Assembly (NCBI GenBank): GCA_024222455.1
Contig: JAAEPD010000135.1
Coordinates: 1-34,550 of the forward strand
Source of the DNA: Aureispira sp.
GTDB taxonomy: Bacteria > Bacteroidota > Bacteroidia > Chitinophagales > Saprospiraceae
DNA: 34,550 nt
Reading direction: 5' to 3'
Numbering within the stretch: the stretch's first letter is position 1; each line of letters begins with the position of its first letter. The position numbers and the translations under genes are program-made. A model generated the notes under the pieces. It searched no databases, was not told the origin of the DNA, and was given only the letters and a program-made list of their open reading frames with translations. This document shows positions 16,965 through 26,580 of the stretch, piece by piece.

Positions 16965-18482
16965 ATGAAGATACTCTCTGCTACACAAACAAGACAAGCA
17001 GATGCCTACACCATAGCAAACGAGCCAATAGAATCCATTGACTTGATGGAAAGAGCCAGTCAAACATTTGTAGATTGGTTTATCCAAAAATTTCCTAAAG
17101 AGGAAAATGCTTTAGTCAGTATTATTTGTGGTAAGGGTAACAATGGGGGAGATGGTCTAGCCATTACTCGGTTGCTCAATGACCTGGGCTATGATGTAGC
17201 TGCATGGATTATTAATATATCTGAAGATTCTACACCAGATTTTGATACCAACCTAAAACGTTTGGAGGACATAGAAGGACTACCTGTCAAATATGTGCAA
17301 TCAAGCGAAGATTTGCCATTATTTGATGAGAATGAAATTTTGATAGATGCCATATTAGGAACAGGCCTAACACGTCCTTTAGAAGGAGAATTGATCAATA
17401 TTGTTAATTTTTTGAACGATTGTAACAATACTATGGTGGCAGTTGATCTGCCTACTGGGGTATTTGCGGATACTTGTACTACAGGAGTTACGCTGAATGC
17501 CAACTATACATTTTGCTTTGAGTTGCCTAAATTAGCGTTCTTTTTTCCTGAAAACTTCCATTGTGTAGGAGAGTTTGAATATGCTTCGATAGGTTTAGAT
17601 GCCAAATTTATAGAAGAAATAGAGAGTCCTTACAATTATACCCTTTTCAGTGATGTGTACCATTTACACAAGAAACGTGAGAAATTTGCACACAAAGGGG
17701 TGTTTGGGCATGCCTTATTGGTAGCAGGAAGTTATGGTAAGATGGGGGCCGCTATATTAGCAACTAAAGCTTGTTTGAGAGCAGGGGCAGGTTTAGTAAC
17801 CATCCATGCACCTACTTGTGGCTATGAGGTATTGCAAACAGCAGTACCAGAGGCGATGGTAAGTTTGGATGAAGACGAATATATCTTTACAAGAGTTTAT
17901 GATCTACATAGATATACGACTATCGGAATAGGTTGTGGATTGAGTACTAAAAATCGTACACGGAATGCCTTATGTTATATGCTCAAACATATAGATCGTC
18001 CTACAGTATTAGATGCAGATGCACTCAATATTTTAGGACAAAGTCCAGATTGGTTAGAGTATATTCCTAAAAACAGTATCCTAACTCCACATCCAAAGGA
18101 GTTCGAACGCCTTTTTGGCAAAACGTATGATAATTTTGAACGTAATGAATTGCAGCGCCAAAAAGCTAAGGAACTAGGTGTTTATGTTATCCTAAAAGGC
18201 GCTAATAGTTGTATTGCAACACCTGATGGAAGCTGTTATTTCAATTCTACCGGAAATCCTGGAATGGGGACAGCTGGTAGTGGCGATGTACTTACAGGAA
18301 TTCTTACAGGTCTTTTATCACAAGATTATACACCTTTCGAAGCTTGTATCTTAGGTGTTTACTTGCATGGCTTAGCTGGTGATTTAGCCTCTGAGTACCA
18401 TGGACAAGAAGCTCTTATGGCCGGAGATATTACAGAGTATTTAGGCAAGGCCTATAAGGAGTTTTATAAAGAATTAGAATAA
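16965..18482 (+). CDS. nnrDE: bifunctional NAD(P)HX epimerase / ADP-dependent dehydratase
   Basis: A 505-residue fusion that repairs hydrated NAD(P)H. The N-terminal YjeF_N epimerase domain (about 1-215) has ESIDLMERAS, ICGKGNNGGDGLAITRLL, LIDAILGTGL and VAVDLPTGVF. The C-terminal ribokinase-like dehydratase domain (about 235-505) has HKGVFGHALLVAGSYGKMGAA, CLRAGAGLVTIH, VLDADALNIL, LTPHPKEFERL and the catalytic GTAGSGDVLTGIL (Asp441). Length and domain order are normal for the fused bacterial enzyme. It is a cytoplasmic housekeeping gene, last of the + strand run before a terminator. Confidence 0.96.
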   Translation: MKILSATQTRQADAYTIANEPIESIDLMERASQTFVDWFIQKFPKEENALVSIICGKGNNGGDGLAITRLLNDLGYDVAAWIINISEDSTPDFDTNLKRLEDIEGLPVKYVQSSEDLPLFDENEILIDAILGTGLTRPLEGELINIVNFLNDCNNTMVAVDLPTGVFADTCTTGVTLNANYTFCFELPKLAFFFPENFHCVGEFEYASIGLDAKFIEEIESPYNYTLFSDVYHLHKKREKFAHKGVFGHALLVAGSYGKMGAAILATKACLRAGAGLVTIHAPTCGYEVLQTAVPEAMVSLDEDEYIFTRVYDLHRYTTIGIGCGLSTKNRTRNALCYMLKHIDRPTVLDADALNILGQSPDWLEYIPKNSILTPHPKEFERLFGKTYDNFERNELQRQKAKELGVYVILKGANSCIATPDGSCYFNSTGNPGMGTAGSGDVLTGILTGLLSQDYTPFEACILGVYLHGLAGDLASEYHGQEALMAGDITEYLGKAYKEFYKELE

Positions 18483-18504
18483 TCATTAGACTCTCAAGAA
18501 TATA

Positions 18505-18540
18505 AAAAAATCCCTTATGCAATACTGCCTAAGGGATTTG
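18505..18540 (-). terminator. terminator between convergent genes
   Basis: A 10-bp stem AAATCCCTTA / TAAGGGATTT (18508-18517 with 18530-18539) has a small inner GCA/TGC pairing. Read on the minus strand it is followed by TTTTTTTATA, so it best ends the lipoprotein gene at 18584-19690; it may also stop nnrDE transcripts from the other side. Confidence 0.75.
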
Positions 18541-18583
18541 TATTTAAAAATGGTTGTGTTTTTACTGTAGTTTTCTATTATTT

Positions 18584-19690
18584 TTAATGATTGTCATAAT
18601 AGATATTAGACCACGTGAAATAACCTGGATCACCAACGGGAACAGTATTATCATAAATCCCTTCCCAATCTCCACTTCCAGGACTAGTAGCACTTCCATC
18701 TCCATTGGTATCACCTAATCTAGAATCATCTTTGTAAGAAGTAAATATTGCGTTGCTATGGTTAACCAAAGCAGATGAACCTATATCTAGTAATAAGGTG
18801 CTTGATGGGCGAAATTTAATTACCACATTATTGGCTAAGGTCAAAGAACCACCACTATTTATCCAAAAATCATTATCATCAATCACAAAAGGTACTTCTG
18901 TCTCATCCCATTTGATAGCTGCAGTTATCTCATTGATAGAGTTAACCATAATACCATTGTATTGATTGATTTCTGTCGGATCATCAGGGTTGTGAAATAC
19001 ATTAGATTGGTCTATGTCAAAAGCTGTACTAATAGATAAGGGGCGAATATTATCATAGAATATATTGTCTTGAATGATAGTATTTGCTGAAGCATCAGAA
19101 GCATTCAAAACACCATACCAACCTTTGCCATTGCTACCATCATTGTGAGCAAATGTACAATACTTTACAGTAGCTTTAGAACCTGATTCTATAGTTAGTG
19201 TACCTGAATAAGAACTATTCCCTCCATAATAAAACTTGCAATATTCAAATCGAGAACCATTCAGTCCATTGGTATTGATGTCGCCCCAGTCCTTTCGTGC
19301 AGGGGTTGTGCCACTACCATCTCCATTAGTGTCACCACCATTAGCATCATCTTTAAATGAGGTGAAGATAATTGGTGCAGTAGGAGCACCTACAGCTACT
19401 ACAGTTCCAGACCCGCCCAAAACCATATAAGGCCCATCTGTAGGGTGAAACTTGATAATAGTACCTGCCTCTATTGTCAAGGTATTATTGACATAAAAAT
19501 CATATTTCTTGATTAAATATATAGAATCTTTACTCCAAGTTGTTGGGTTATCAATATTTTTGGTGACTTCTACAACATTGCTACCTGTGCCAGGATTGGG
19601 ATTCGGTGTTGGTCCTGGATCAGGATCACAACTACTGAACCCCAAAAGCATAGCAAATAAAACTAGATTAAAAATGTGTTTGATCGACAT
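18584..19690 (-). CDS. right-handed beta-helix lipoprotein
   Basis: A 368-residue protein. The signal peptide ends at LLGFSSC (Cys21), giving a lipoprotein, followed by a Pro/Asn/Gly linker (PDPGPTPNPNPGTG). The body has parallel beta-helix turns: NNTLTIEAGTIIKF, GSGTVVAVGAPTAPIIFTSF, SRFEYCKFYYGG, TVKYCTFAHND and TIIQDNIFYDN, a pattern seen in surface proteins of this phylum. Two copies of the acidic loop GDTNGDGS, one near the front and one near the end, resemble calcium-binding loops. It is likely displayed at the outer membrane; substrate and role are unknown. Its start is 111 bases from the divergent gene at 19802. Confidence 0.8.
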   Translation of the reverse strand: MSIKHIFNLVLFAMLLGFSSCDPDPGPTPNPNPGTGSNVVEVTKNIDNPTTWSKDSIYLIKKYDFYVNNTLTIEAGTIIKFHPTDGPYMVLGGSGTVVAVGAPTAPIIFTSFKDDANGGDTNGDGSGTTPARKDWGDINTNGLNGSRFEYCKFYYGGNSSYSGTLTIESGSKATVKYCTFAHNDGSNGKGWYGVLNASDASANTIIQDNIFYDNIRPLSISTAFDIDQSNVFHNPDDPTEINQYNGIMVNSINEITAAIKWDETEVPFVIDDNDFWINSGGSLTLANNVVIKFRPSSTLLLDIGSSALVNHSNAIFTSYKDDSRLGDTNGDGSATSPGSGDWEGIYDNTVPVGDPGYFTWSNIYYDNH

Positions 19691-19801
19691 CTTATAATAT
19701 TTTTGGTGTAAGAATATTTTCTATCTGCAATATTATAAGACTGAGAGGACTCTATAGATGAGCAATATCAATAATTTATATGAATTAAATCAATGCTATA
19801 A

Positions 19802-20194
19802 ATGAACTTTATTAAGGAGTGCTTCATAATCTCTAAACCTTGGGAGTACCTGCTCTATGACCACAGCCCTAAGGAATCCCCTAATTTAGAGAGTTTTGAG
19901 CATAGTTTTGAAGTAGAAGGAGGAAGGTTCCTAAATCTTTGCTTTCAGGATATAGCAAATAATAGGGTAAGTTCTTTATGGGAGAAAGATCAAGTCTTAG
20001 CACAACAACTAATAGAGTATTTTAGATTAAAAAAAACAAGCTACTCTATACAAGACCTACATGGCTTAGATACTTATTATACTATAAAATTGGATAACCT
20101 CAATCAACAGAAATATTGTGTAGTCATTGCTATGGGCGAATACCAAAATGGGCGATATATAGCAAGCTTGCAAGGTGTTTGGCAGGTGGATTAA
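19802..20194 (+). CDS. small cytoplasmic protein of unknown function
   Basis: A 130-residue protein with no signal peptide or membrane helix. It shows alternating helix and strand character: WEKDQVLAQQLIEYFRLKK (helical), then TYYTIKLDNLNQQKYCVVIAMG (strands) and a YIASLQGVWQVD end. Nothing matches a family I know. It is divergent from the beta-helix lipoprotein and convergent with the large receptor, separated from it by a hairpin. Confidence 0.6.
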   Translation: MNFIKECFIISKPWEYLLYDHSPKESPNLESFEHSFEVEGGRFLNLCFQDIANNRVSSLWEKDQVLAQQLIEYFRLKKTSYSIQDLHGLDTYYTIKLDNLNQQKYCVVIAMGEYQNGRYIASLQGVWQVD

Positions 20195-20197
20195 AAA

Positions 20198-20241
20198 AGA
20201 AAAGCACCCGAAATCCTAAAATGAATTTCAGATGCTTTTCT
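20198..20241. terminator. bidirectional terminator between convergent genes
   Basis: AGAAAAGCA pairs with TGCTTTTCT (20198-20206 with 20233-20241), with an inner GAAAT / ATTTC stem and an asymmetric bulge. On the minus strand it is followed by TTTTTAA, which fits termination of the receptor gene at 20264-22912. Confidence 0.6.
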
Positions 20242-20263
20242 GTAACATTTAAATTTTAATAGG

Positions 20264-22912
20264 TTATCTACCCATTCCACCTTCTTCACCATCTCCACCA
20301 CCACCTTTTAGGCGACTAGCACGACTTTTTCTATTGTCACGTACATTTACTTTCCCAAAACGGTAAGAGAGTTTTAGATAAGCAATAGGGCTTTCCCACA
20401 TGTGTATCCCGTTCTGTATAAAATTAGTTGCTGAGGTCTCATACACATAGCGACCAGGTATAGGATTCTGTACACTCAAGGTAATATTCATCTTGTTTTT
20501 GAGCAAACGTTGGCTAATAGAAACAGATGTCCAAAAATAGCCATTAGATCTACCTTGAGCAAGTCTACTAGGCAAAGAGAAATGTCCCATTAAGTAAATA
20601 CGCATTCCAAATTTGAATTGGAAGTTGCTATTGATACTTGCATTACCTGTTACAGCATTAACTTTGAAATCTTTATCGATATTTGTTCCATCTTGAAACT
20701 GTTGATAAACAGATACACTGCCACCAAAATTCCACCACTTATAAGGTTGGAAACGCAATACCAATTCTCCTCCATAAACATGACTATTGTTGAAGTTAGC
20801 ATAGCTAGAGGTAGCCACACCTTCTTCATCTACAGTTTTTACACGTTCCATTAGGTCTGTATTATAGCGATAAAATGCACTTATCATGATGGTATTCATC
20901 TTGAAATAGTTGGCATAAGTCAACTCTGTACCATTGCTGTATTGAGGCATTAAGAATGGATTTCCTACACGAAGATTAAGAGGATCGCTATACTGTGCAA
21001 ATGGATTCAAGGCCCAAATAGATGGTCTGCGAATTCTACGAGAAAAACCTAATTGTAATTGTTGATTTTTAGGCAGCTCATAAGAAAGATGCACACTAGG
21101 GAAGTAACTAAAATAGTTATTGGTAAAGGTTGAATTAGTTGTAAACAACTTCGAATTGGATAGAGTATATTCTAAACGAATCCCCAACTTATAACTAAAC
21201 TTATTGATCTTCTGTGCAAAAGTACCATATACTGCATGAATCTGCTCTCCAAACTGAAAGTCATTGTTAATATCTAAATCAGAAGTCATTTGACCTAATG
21301 AATCTAAACTCTCTGACGCTATTCCTTTACGGATACTACGCAAAGTACCTTTGTAACCTGTTTCTAATTTATGATTAGGCGTTATTGGATGAGTGTAGTC
21401 TATTTTTAGAGTTCCATTATGTTGGTTAGTACCTGTATTGGTAAACTGAGAATCCAAGCGAGCATCAATCAAGTTGCCTGTATTGTCAAACAATTCCTGA
21501 TAAAACTCCTCTAGATGTGTACGATCAGAATTGGTGTATTGCATGTCAACCACTAACTCTTGAGTATTCCCCATAGAACCAAAACCACCGTTTTTGCCAC
21601 CACCATGTCCATGGTGTCCATGCCAACGACCCTTGTGACCACCTTTTAGACGTTCATTGTTTTGGCTATCCGTCTTTTTCTCTTTTTTCTTGAATGTGTG
21701 GGCATAAATTAGGTTGTAGGTCATGTTCAAACCCTTTTGATTGCCATCAGTATAGCGTTTTTCACTACTCATTAGCGTTTCTAAGCTATTAAGATATTTG
21801 TATTCTGTAGTGTTAGTTTTCCCACCTCCACGAGGTTGTACACGTGCTGCTGCTGTCAAGGTATTATAATCATCTAAATACCAATCCATCCCTATTCGAC
21901 CAAAAAAACCATTACGAATACGATTACTATTGGACTCTTGATCGATAATAGTGGTATCTATAAGCATATTTTTACGGTACATGAAATCCTTACCCCAACG
22001 ATCATTATATTTATAACTAAAATTAGAAAATACATTGATCTTATTATTGCGATAGTTGAGCGCCAATCCTGCATCAAACTTATTGAACATAGTTCCTACC
22101 GAGCCATTTACACTACCCGTAAAACCCTCCAGTACATTCTTTTTGAGTACAACATTGATAATCCCTGATTCACCTTCTGGATCATATTTAGCAGATGGAT
22201 TAGTGATCAATTCTACACTTTTGATCGTATTAGCAGGCAACTGATCCATGATCTCGGCTTGGCTTTCACCAGTTAGGCCTGTAGGTTTTCCATTGATGTA
22301 AACTTGTACAGCACTTCCTCTGATTTTTACATTTCCATCCATATCCACATCTACAGTAGGTACATTGCGAAGTACTTCAGTAGCATTTTCGCTTTGGCCA
22401 AGTTCAGTTTTATCTACGTTGAATATTTTTTTGTCTAGACCTAGTTGGAATATTTGTTTTTCGGCAGTGACCTCAGCAGTCTCTAATACAGCTTGAGTAG
22501 GAGCCAAGATTACCTTACCTAAATCATGTAATGGATTGTCAGGACGAACCATGATACGACCTACAACACGAGATTTGTAGCCCATATAGCTTACCTTTAC
22601 AATCAAACGACCAACAGGCAGTTCAGTGATCTCAAATTTCCCTTTAGGATTGGTGATTGCCCCACCAACCATACTCGAATCTTTCATTCGAGAGACAGAG
22701 ATAGTTGCAAATTCTAGAGGCTTATTACTGATAGAGTCGATCACGGTACCAATCACCTTTCCGATCTTAGGCATATGTTTCCAACGTTCGCCTTTTCCTC
22801 CTTTTTTTCCGTTGCCTTCTCCTTTTGTAGGATGGTGTTGGGCATAACTGATACCAACACTTATTATAAGTAAAAGACTAAGTGTAAATAGTTTTTGTAT
22901 AAATTTAGACAT
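20264..22912 (-). CDS. TonB-type outer-membrane beta-barrel protein (OMP_b-brl_3 type)
   Basis: An 882-residue protein. The signal peptide (LLIISVGISYAQ) is followed by a His/Gly/Lys-rich stretch, then a carboxypeptidase-like regulatory domain (VIGTVIDSISNKPLEFATISVSR ... GKFEITELPVG), a plug domain (VLRNVPTVDVDMDGNVKIRG, TIKSVELITNPSAKYDPEGES) and a beta-barrel with the family motif FSRRIRRPSIWALNPFAQYSDP. Members import or bind unknown ligands at the outer membrane. Two features are odd: a His-Gly loop (WHGHHGHGGGKNGG, about residue 430) and a Gly/Glu-rich C-terminus (GGGGDGEEGGMGR) after the last barrel strand. It is alone in its transcription unit. Confidence 0.88.
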   Translation of the reverse strand: MSKFIQKLFTLSLLLIISVGISYAQHHPTKGEGNGKKGGKGERWKHMPKIGKVIGTVIDSISNKPLEFATISVSRMKDSSMVGGAITNPKGKFEITELPVGRLIVKVSYMGYKSRVVGRIMVRPDNPLHDLGKVILAPTQAVLETAEVTAEKQIFQLGLDKKIFNVDKTELGQSENATEVLRNVPTVDVDMDGNVKIRGSAVQVYINGKPTGLTGESQAEIMDQLPANTIKSVELITNPSAKYDPEGESGIINVVLKKNVLEGFTGSVNGSVGTMFNKFDAGLALNYRNNKINVFSNFSYKYNDRWGKDFMYRKNMLIDTTIIDQESNSNRIRNGFFGRIGMDWYLDDYNTLTAAARVQPRGGGKTNTTEYKYLNSLETLMSSEKRYTDGNQKGLNMTYNLIYAHTFKKKEKKTDSQNNERLKGGHKGRWHGHHGHGGGKNGGFGSMGNTQELVVDMQYTNSDRTHLEEFYQELFDNTGNLIDARLDSQFTNTGTNQHNGTLKIDYTHPITPNHKLETGYKGTLRSIRKGIASESLDSLGQMTSDLDINNDFQFGEQIHAVYGTFAQKINKFSYKLGIRLEYTLSNSKLFTTNSTFTNNYFSYFPSVHLSYELPKNQQLQLGFSRRIRRPSIWALNPFAQYSDPLNLRVGNPFLMPQYSNGTELTYANYFKMNTIMISAFYRYNTDLMERVKTVDEEGVATSSYANFNNSHVYGGELVLRFQPYKWWNFGGSVSVYQQFQDGTNIDKDFKVNAVTGNASINSNFQFKFGMRIYLMGHFSLPSRLAQGRSNGYFWTSVSISQRLLKNKMNITLSVQNPIPGRYVYETSATNFIQNGIHMWESPIAYLKLSYRFGKVNVRDNRKSRASRLKGGGGDGEEGGMGR

Positions 22913-22974
22913 ACTCTTAATGAATTAGACTGTGTTTTAAATCTGAACTTTCCTTTGATTATGTGTTAGACGCA

Positions 22975-23008
22975 TTTTGGACCAATAACCTTCGTTATTA
23001 GTCCAAAA
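22975..23008 (-). terminator. hairpin between DUF4249 and receptor genes
   Basis: A 15-bp stem with one mismatch (22975-22989 with 22994-23008) and a CTTC loop, 52 bases downstream of the DUF4249 stop and 63 bases before the receptor start. No T tract follows on the minus strand, so it is either a weak terminator or a control hairpin in the receptor leader. Confidence 0.5.
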
Positions 23009-23059
23009 TAATTAAAACTACTTTTTAGTATAACAGCAGCAAAGGTACAGATTTAAAAT

Positions 23060-23872
23060 CTATTTTGGTAAAATAAGTGTCATACTGCTTTTACTCCACG
23101 CTCCAAAATAGCCTAAGACATCTCCCTCAAAATTAGAAATAGGGTTGAATGGTGTAGCAGAACTAATACCTCCAGAACTTAAGGCCTCATCCAACGATTC
23201 AAAGTAAGTATGTACTCCTTCGTCTATAGACAATAATTCCATTCGGATAGTATCACCTTCATCAAAACCAGGAAAGCGAGTGAAAACTTGCATTGGATTT
23301 CCATTAGTCAACCCATCATCTAATGTATTAAAACCAGCAGAAGGTTCTGGTAAACGATTAAAATAGTTAAGACGATAATAGTTTACTGTTTCTACAGGGT
23401 CAGTCAGATGGGCAAAAGTAAGATACTGCTTAGGATCACCTGGTTTTGGTGGTGGACCAAAACCACCTTCTAAAGGCACAAAACTAATACTATCTAAAGG
23501 TACTACAGGCGGCATATAAGAACTAGCGGTATAGGTTTCTCCTTCTATCTGAGCAGTTAGTGTATAGGTCCTTTCTGCTCTACCTTTTAGAGCAGACCCA
23601 GTATAAAAACCTTCACCATCGTGCTGCAATACCTCACTATTCCCTTTATTATCTGTGAGTGTTAATATTGCATTTTCGATAGCAGGAGATTTAGAGTTGT
23701 CGTAGAAATTACTCGTCCAAGTCAATTTTGCTTGACAATAGTTATTAGCCTCTATATTAGCTTCTATTACAGGTTTTGCATTGGCCTCATTGAGATCAAT
23801 CTCTATGACCTTTTCACAGCTAAGCACCAATAGAAAAGCACTGAAAAGAAAAATTATATTATAGATTTTCAT
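23060..23872 (-). CDS. DUF4249 lipoprotein, partner of the TonB receptor
   Basis: A 270-residue protein with signal peptide and lipobox LVLSC (Cys19). The start of the mature protein, CEKVIEIDLNEANAKPVIEANI, and the later ILTLTDNKGNSEVLQHDGEGFYTG, RTYTLTAQIEGETYTASSYMP and VNYYRLNYF are typical of DUF4249. Genes of this family almost always follow a FecA-like TonB receptor, as here, 145 bases downstream of it. The protein probably sits on the outer face of the outer membrane as an accessory binding lipoprotein. Ligand unknown. Confidence 0.88.
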   Translation of the reverse strand: MKIYNIIFLFSAFLLVLSCEKVIEIDLNEANAKPVIEANIEANNYCQAKLTWTSNFYDNSKSPAIENAILTLTDNKGNSEVLQHDGEGFYTGSALKGRAERTYTLTAQIEGETYTASSYMPPVVPLDSISFVPLEGGFGPPPKPGDPKQYLTFAHLTDPVETVNYYRLNYFNRLPEPSAGFNTLDDGLTNGNPMQVFTRFPGFDEGDTIRMELLSIDEGVHTYFESLDEALSSGGISSATPFNPISNFEGDVLGYFGAWSKSSMTLILPK

Positions 23873-24017
23873 AATTATATTATTGTAATGGTATATAGGA
23901 ATATGCTTCTTGAATAGGTTTAGGAGTAGTCTAGTAAAAATGATCCTATTTTATCTGATCAGAGTAAGTCTTACTACTAAATACTTACAGCGAAGCGATT
24001 CTAACTACTAGTTTATA

Positions 24018-26339
24018 TTAAAATTCAAAATTCCAAGTAAACGCAGGCACTATCCCAAACAAACTCAACTGTACAGCCTCTGTAGTTCCAGGATTAGTCT
24101 CACTATCTCTAAACGATATAGTATAAGGGTTTTTTCGGTTATAAACATTGTATAAAGCTAGAGTAAAGCTAGAACGGAATTTCTTTTCTGGTTTATTTCG
24201 GAAAGTAACCGATAAATCTAAGCGGTGACTAGCAGGCATCCGATAACCATTACGCTCTGTATAGTAACTCACTTTTTGTCCTTCTATTTCATATTTACCA
24301 CTAGGGAAAGTCACTGCATTACCTGTTTGGTAAATCCAAGAAGCCGCTACTGTCCAACGAGGATTAAAGTCATAAGTACCTACCACTGCAATATCATGAG
24401 TACGATCTTGTTTAGCAGAGTAGTATCTATTTTTATTAATACCATCAATCTTGTAGCGAGTTTGAGCCAGTGTATAACTCACCCAACCATTGAAACCTCC
24501 AAACTTGGTAGTAACTAACAACTCTCCACCAAAAGAATAACCAGTACCTTGTACTACTTGACTTTCCACCTTATCATTTAGCAAAATATCTGCACCATCT
24601 TCATAGTCAATCTGATTAAGGATGTTTTTGTAATACCCTTCTAGAGTAATATTGATTTTTTTATCCAAAAACGATTGTTGAAGACCTAAACTAACTTGAT
24701 CTGCTATTTGTGGTTTGATAATAGTAGAACTTGGCATCCACATATCGTTAGGAGCTAGAGATGTACTATTGGTCAGAAGGTGTATGTATTGATGAATACG
24801 ATGATAGCCTAACTGTAAAGCAGTACTAGGTGCAGCTTGATAAGTTAAAGCTAAACGAGGTTCTATCCCAAAATAAGTTTTGATATGCTCTCCTGCCTTA
24901 TAAGTAGTGGTGTCTATAATATCATTATCGTCATTAAAAGCATAAATATCACCAGGTCCAATCGCATTAAACATGCTTAGGCGTAAACCATAATTTACAC
25001 TTAGTTTTTTAGTCATTTTTTGTTCATTACTGATGTAAACAGCACTTTCTACACTATGACGTTTGTCTATCACTAAACCATTGAAAGACTCATTCTCAGA
25101 TTTTAATTCACCAGGTTCAAAGATGTGATAGATACTATTGAATCCAAAACGAACAGTATTTTTGGGATGGACATACCAACTGTAATCTTGTTTGAGCGAA
25201 AAGTCCATAATACCCGAACCTATATCAATACTACTACCCGAACTACCAAAGGTATAACCATAGTCATACTTACTAAAAAAGAAAGAAGTATTAGAAAATA
25301 GTTGTTCATTAAATACATGATTCCAACGCAAGGTAGCAGTATAGTTGCCATAAGAAAGCCCAAATGCATCAGCCAGCTTAAAATCATCTCTGCCAATATA
25401 TCCAGATAGATACAAGCGATCTTTTTTGCCAAATGCGTAGTTAGCTTTCACATTCACATCCCAAAAACCAAGTCGCAAATCTCCAAATTGTTCAGGCTGG
25501 ACTAAGCGCATCAATAAATCTAGGTAAGTAGTTCTACCTGAAACAATAAAAGAGCCCTTATCTTTTACAATAGGTCCTTCTACTGTCAATCGACTAGAGA
25601 TGAGGCCCAATCCTCCAGATACAGAGAAACGTTGATTGTTACCATTTTTCATATAAATATCCAATACAGAAGAAGCTCTTCCGCCATACTGTGCAGGAAT
25701 ACCACCCTTATAAACGGTTAAATCTTTGAGTGCATCAGAGTTAAATACTGAGAAGAAACCCAAAAAGTGAGATGGATTATAAACTGGAGCCTCATCCAAA
25801 AGGATTAAGTTTTGGTCAGGAGTTCCTCCACGTACAGTCAAACCTGTACTCCCTTCGCTTGTAGCGCTAATACCTGGTAGAAGTTGAATACTCTTGAGAA
25901 TATCCTTTTCTCCCATAAAAACAGGTAGTTTTTCCAAGTTTTTGACATTAATCTTGATGGTACCCACTCCTGCATTGGTAAAAGTGGCATCCTCATCTTT
26001 ATTCGCTTTAACAGTGACTTGTGTTATGGCAGTGGATACATCTGTTAGCTTGAAGTCAAGGCTAGTGCTTTCTGTTATTTCTATCTCAAAAGCTTTAGTA
26101 TTGTATCCAATATAGCTGACTTGAATAGTATGTTTGCCAGCGGGGACTTTGATAGAGTAGAACCCATAGATATTGGTAGTTGCTCCTTCGCCAATTTCTC
26201 CAAAATAAATATTAGCTCCAATCAGATCTTCGCCTGATAAAGAGTCTTTGATATAACCACTCAAGGTTACCTTATCTTGTGCAAAGAGCTGTCCTGCTCC
26301 CAAGATGAAAAATAAAACGCCTAAAATACGTGTACTCAT
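24018..26339 (-). CDS. TonB-dependent outer-membrane receptor with carboxypeptidase-like domain
   Basis: A 773-residue protein. The signal peptide ends at LGAGQLFAQ, followed by a carboxypeptidase-D regulatory-like domain (VTLSGYIKDSLSGEDLIGANIYF ... YSIKVPAGKHTIQVSYIGY), a plug (KDILKSIQLLPGISATSEGS, LTVRGGTPDQNLILLDEAPV, GGIPAQYGGRASSVLDIYM) and a 22-strand-type barrel ending in aromatic WNFEF, the usual last-strand signature. It takes up a ligand with energy from TonB/ExbBD. The DUF4249 lipoprotein follows and a LytS/LytTR pair is divergent, so sensing of the same nutrient or stress is a fair guess. No N-terminal FecR-signalling domain is present. Confidence 0.92.
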   Translation of the reverse strand: MSTRILGVLFFILGAGQLFAQDKVTLSGYIKDSLSGEDLIGANIYFGEIGEGATTNIYGFYSIKVPAGKHTIQVSYIGYNTKAFEIEITESTSLDFKLTDVSTAITQVTVKANKDEDATFTNAGVGTIKINVKNLEKLPVFMGEKDILKSIQLLPGISATSEGSTGLTVRGGTPDQNLILLDEAPVYNPSHFLGFFSVFNSDALKDLTVYKGGIPAQYGGRASSVLDIYMKNGNNQRFSVSGGLGLISSRLTVEGPIVKDKGSFIVSGRTTYLDLLMRLVQPEQFGDLRLGFWDVNVKANYAFGKKDRLYLSGYIGRDDFKLADAFGLSYGNYTATLRWNHVFNEQLFSNTSFFFSKYDYGYTFGSSGSSIDIGSGIMDFSLKQDYSWYVHPKNTVRFGFNSIYHIFEPGELKSENESFNGLVIDKRHSVESAVYISNEQKMTKKLSVNYGLRLSMFNAIGPGDIYAFNDDNDIIDTTTYKAGEHIKTYFGIEPRLALTYQAAPSTALQLGYHRIHQYIHLLTNSTSLAPNDMWMPSSTIIKPQIADQVSLGLQQSFLDKKINITLEGYYKNILNQIDYEDGADILLNDKVESQVVQGTGYSFGGELLVTTKFGGFNGWVSYTLAQTRYKIDGINKNRYYSAKQDRTHDIAVVGTYDFNPRWTVAASWIYQTGNAVTFPSGKYEIEGQKVSYYTERNGYRMPASHRLDLSVTFRNKPEKKFRSSFTLALYNVYNRKNPYTISFRDSETNPGTTEAVQLSLFGIVPAFTWNFEF

Positions 26340-26452
26340 TAACTTTATGGTTTTATAAAAAATAGATATAAAGGCTTATTTACTATTACAAAGATGTTTA
26401 TAGCAAATGGTTAGAACAAATTTATTCAACTAAGGGAGGGCTTTTGTCAATG

Positions 26453-26499
26453 AATATTGATAAACGTTCAATATTAACAAATAGTAAGGTACGTTGAAC
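26453..26499. promoter_or_regulatory. inverted/direct repeat cluster in the divergent receptor-LytS promoter region
   Basis: AATATTG (26453-26459) and CAATATT (26469-26475) form an inverted repeat, and ACGTTCA (26464) and ACGTTGA (26491) form a near direct repeat 27 bases apart. LytTR proteins bind pairs of short direct repeats, but the spacing here is longer than the usual ~21, so this is only a candidate operator within the 241-base divergent gap. Confidence 0.25.
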
Positions 26500-26580
26500 A
26501 AAAACAGGCTTTGGTTGAAAAATAAGACTTAGAGGTATAATCTATTTGTTTGCTTATAAATTTTTGTGTTCATTAGAGTT

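Noticed and set aside
26566-26580. GTG start for the LytS kinase
   Set aside because: The in-frame ATG 15 bases later gives a better start just ahead of the first membrane helix.
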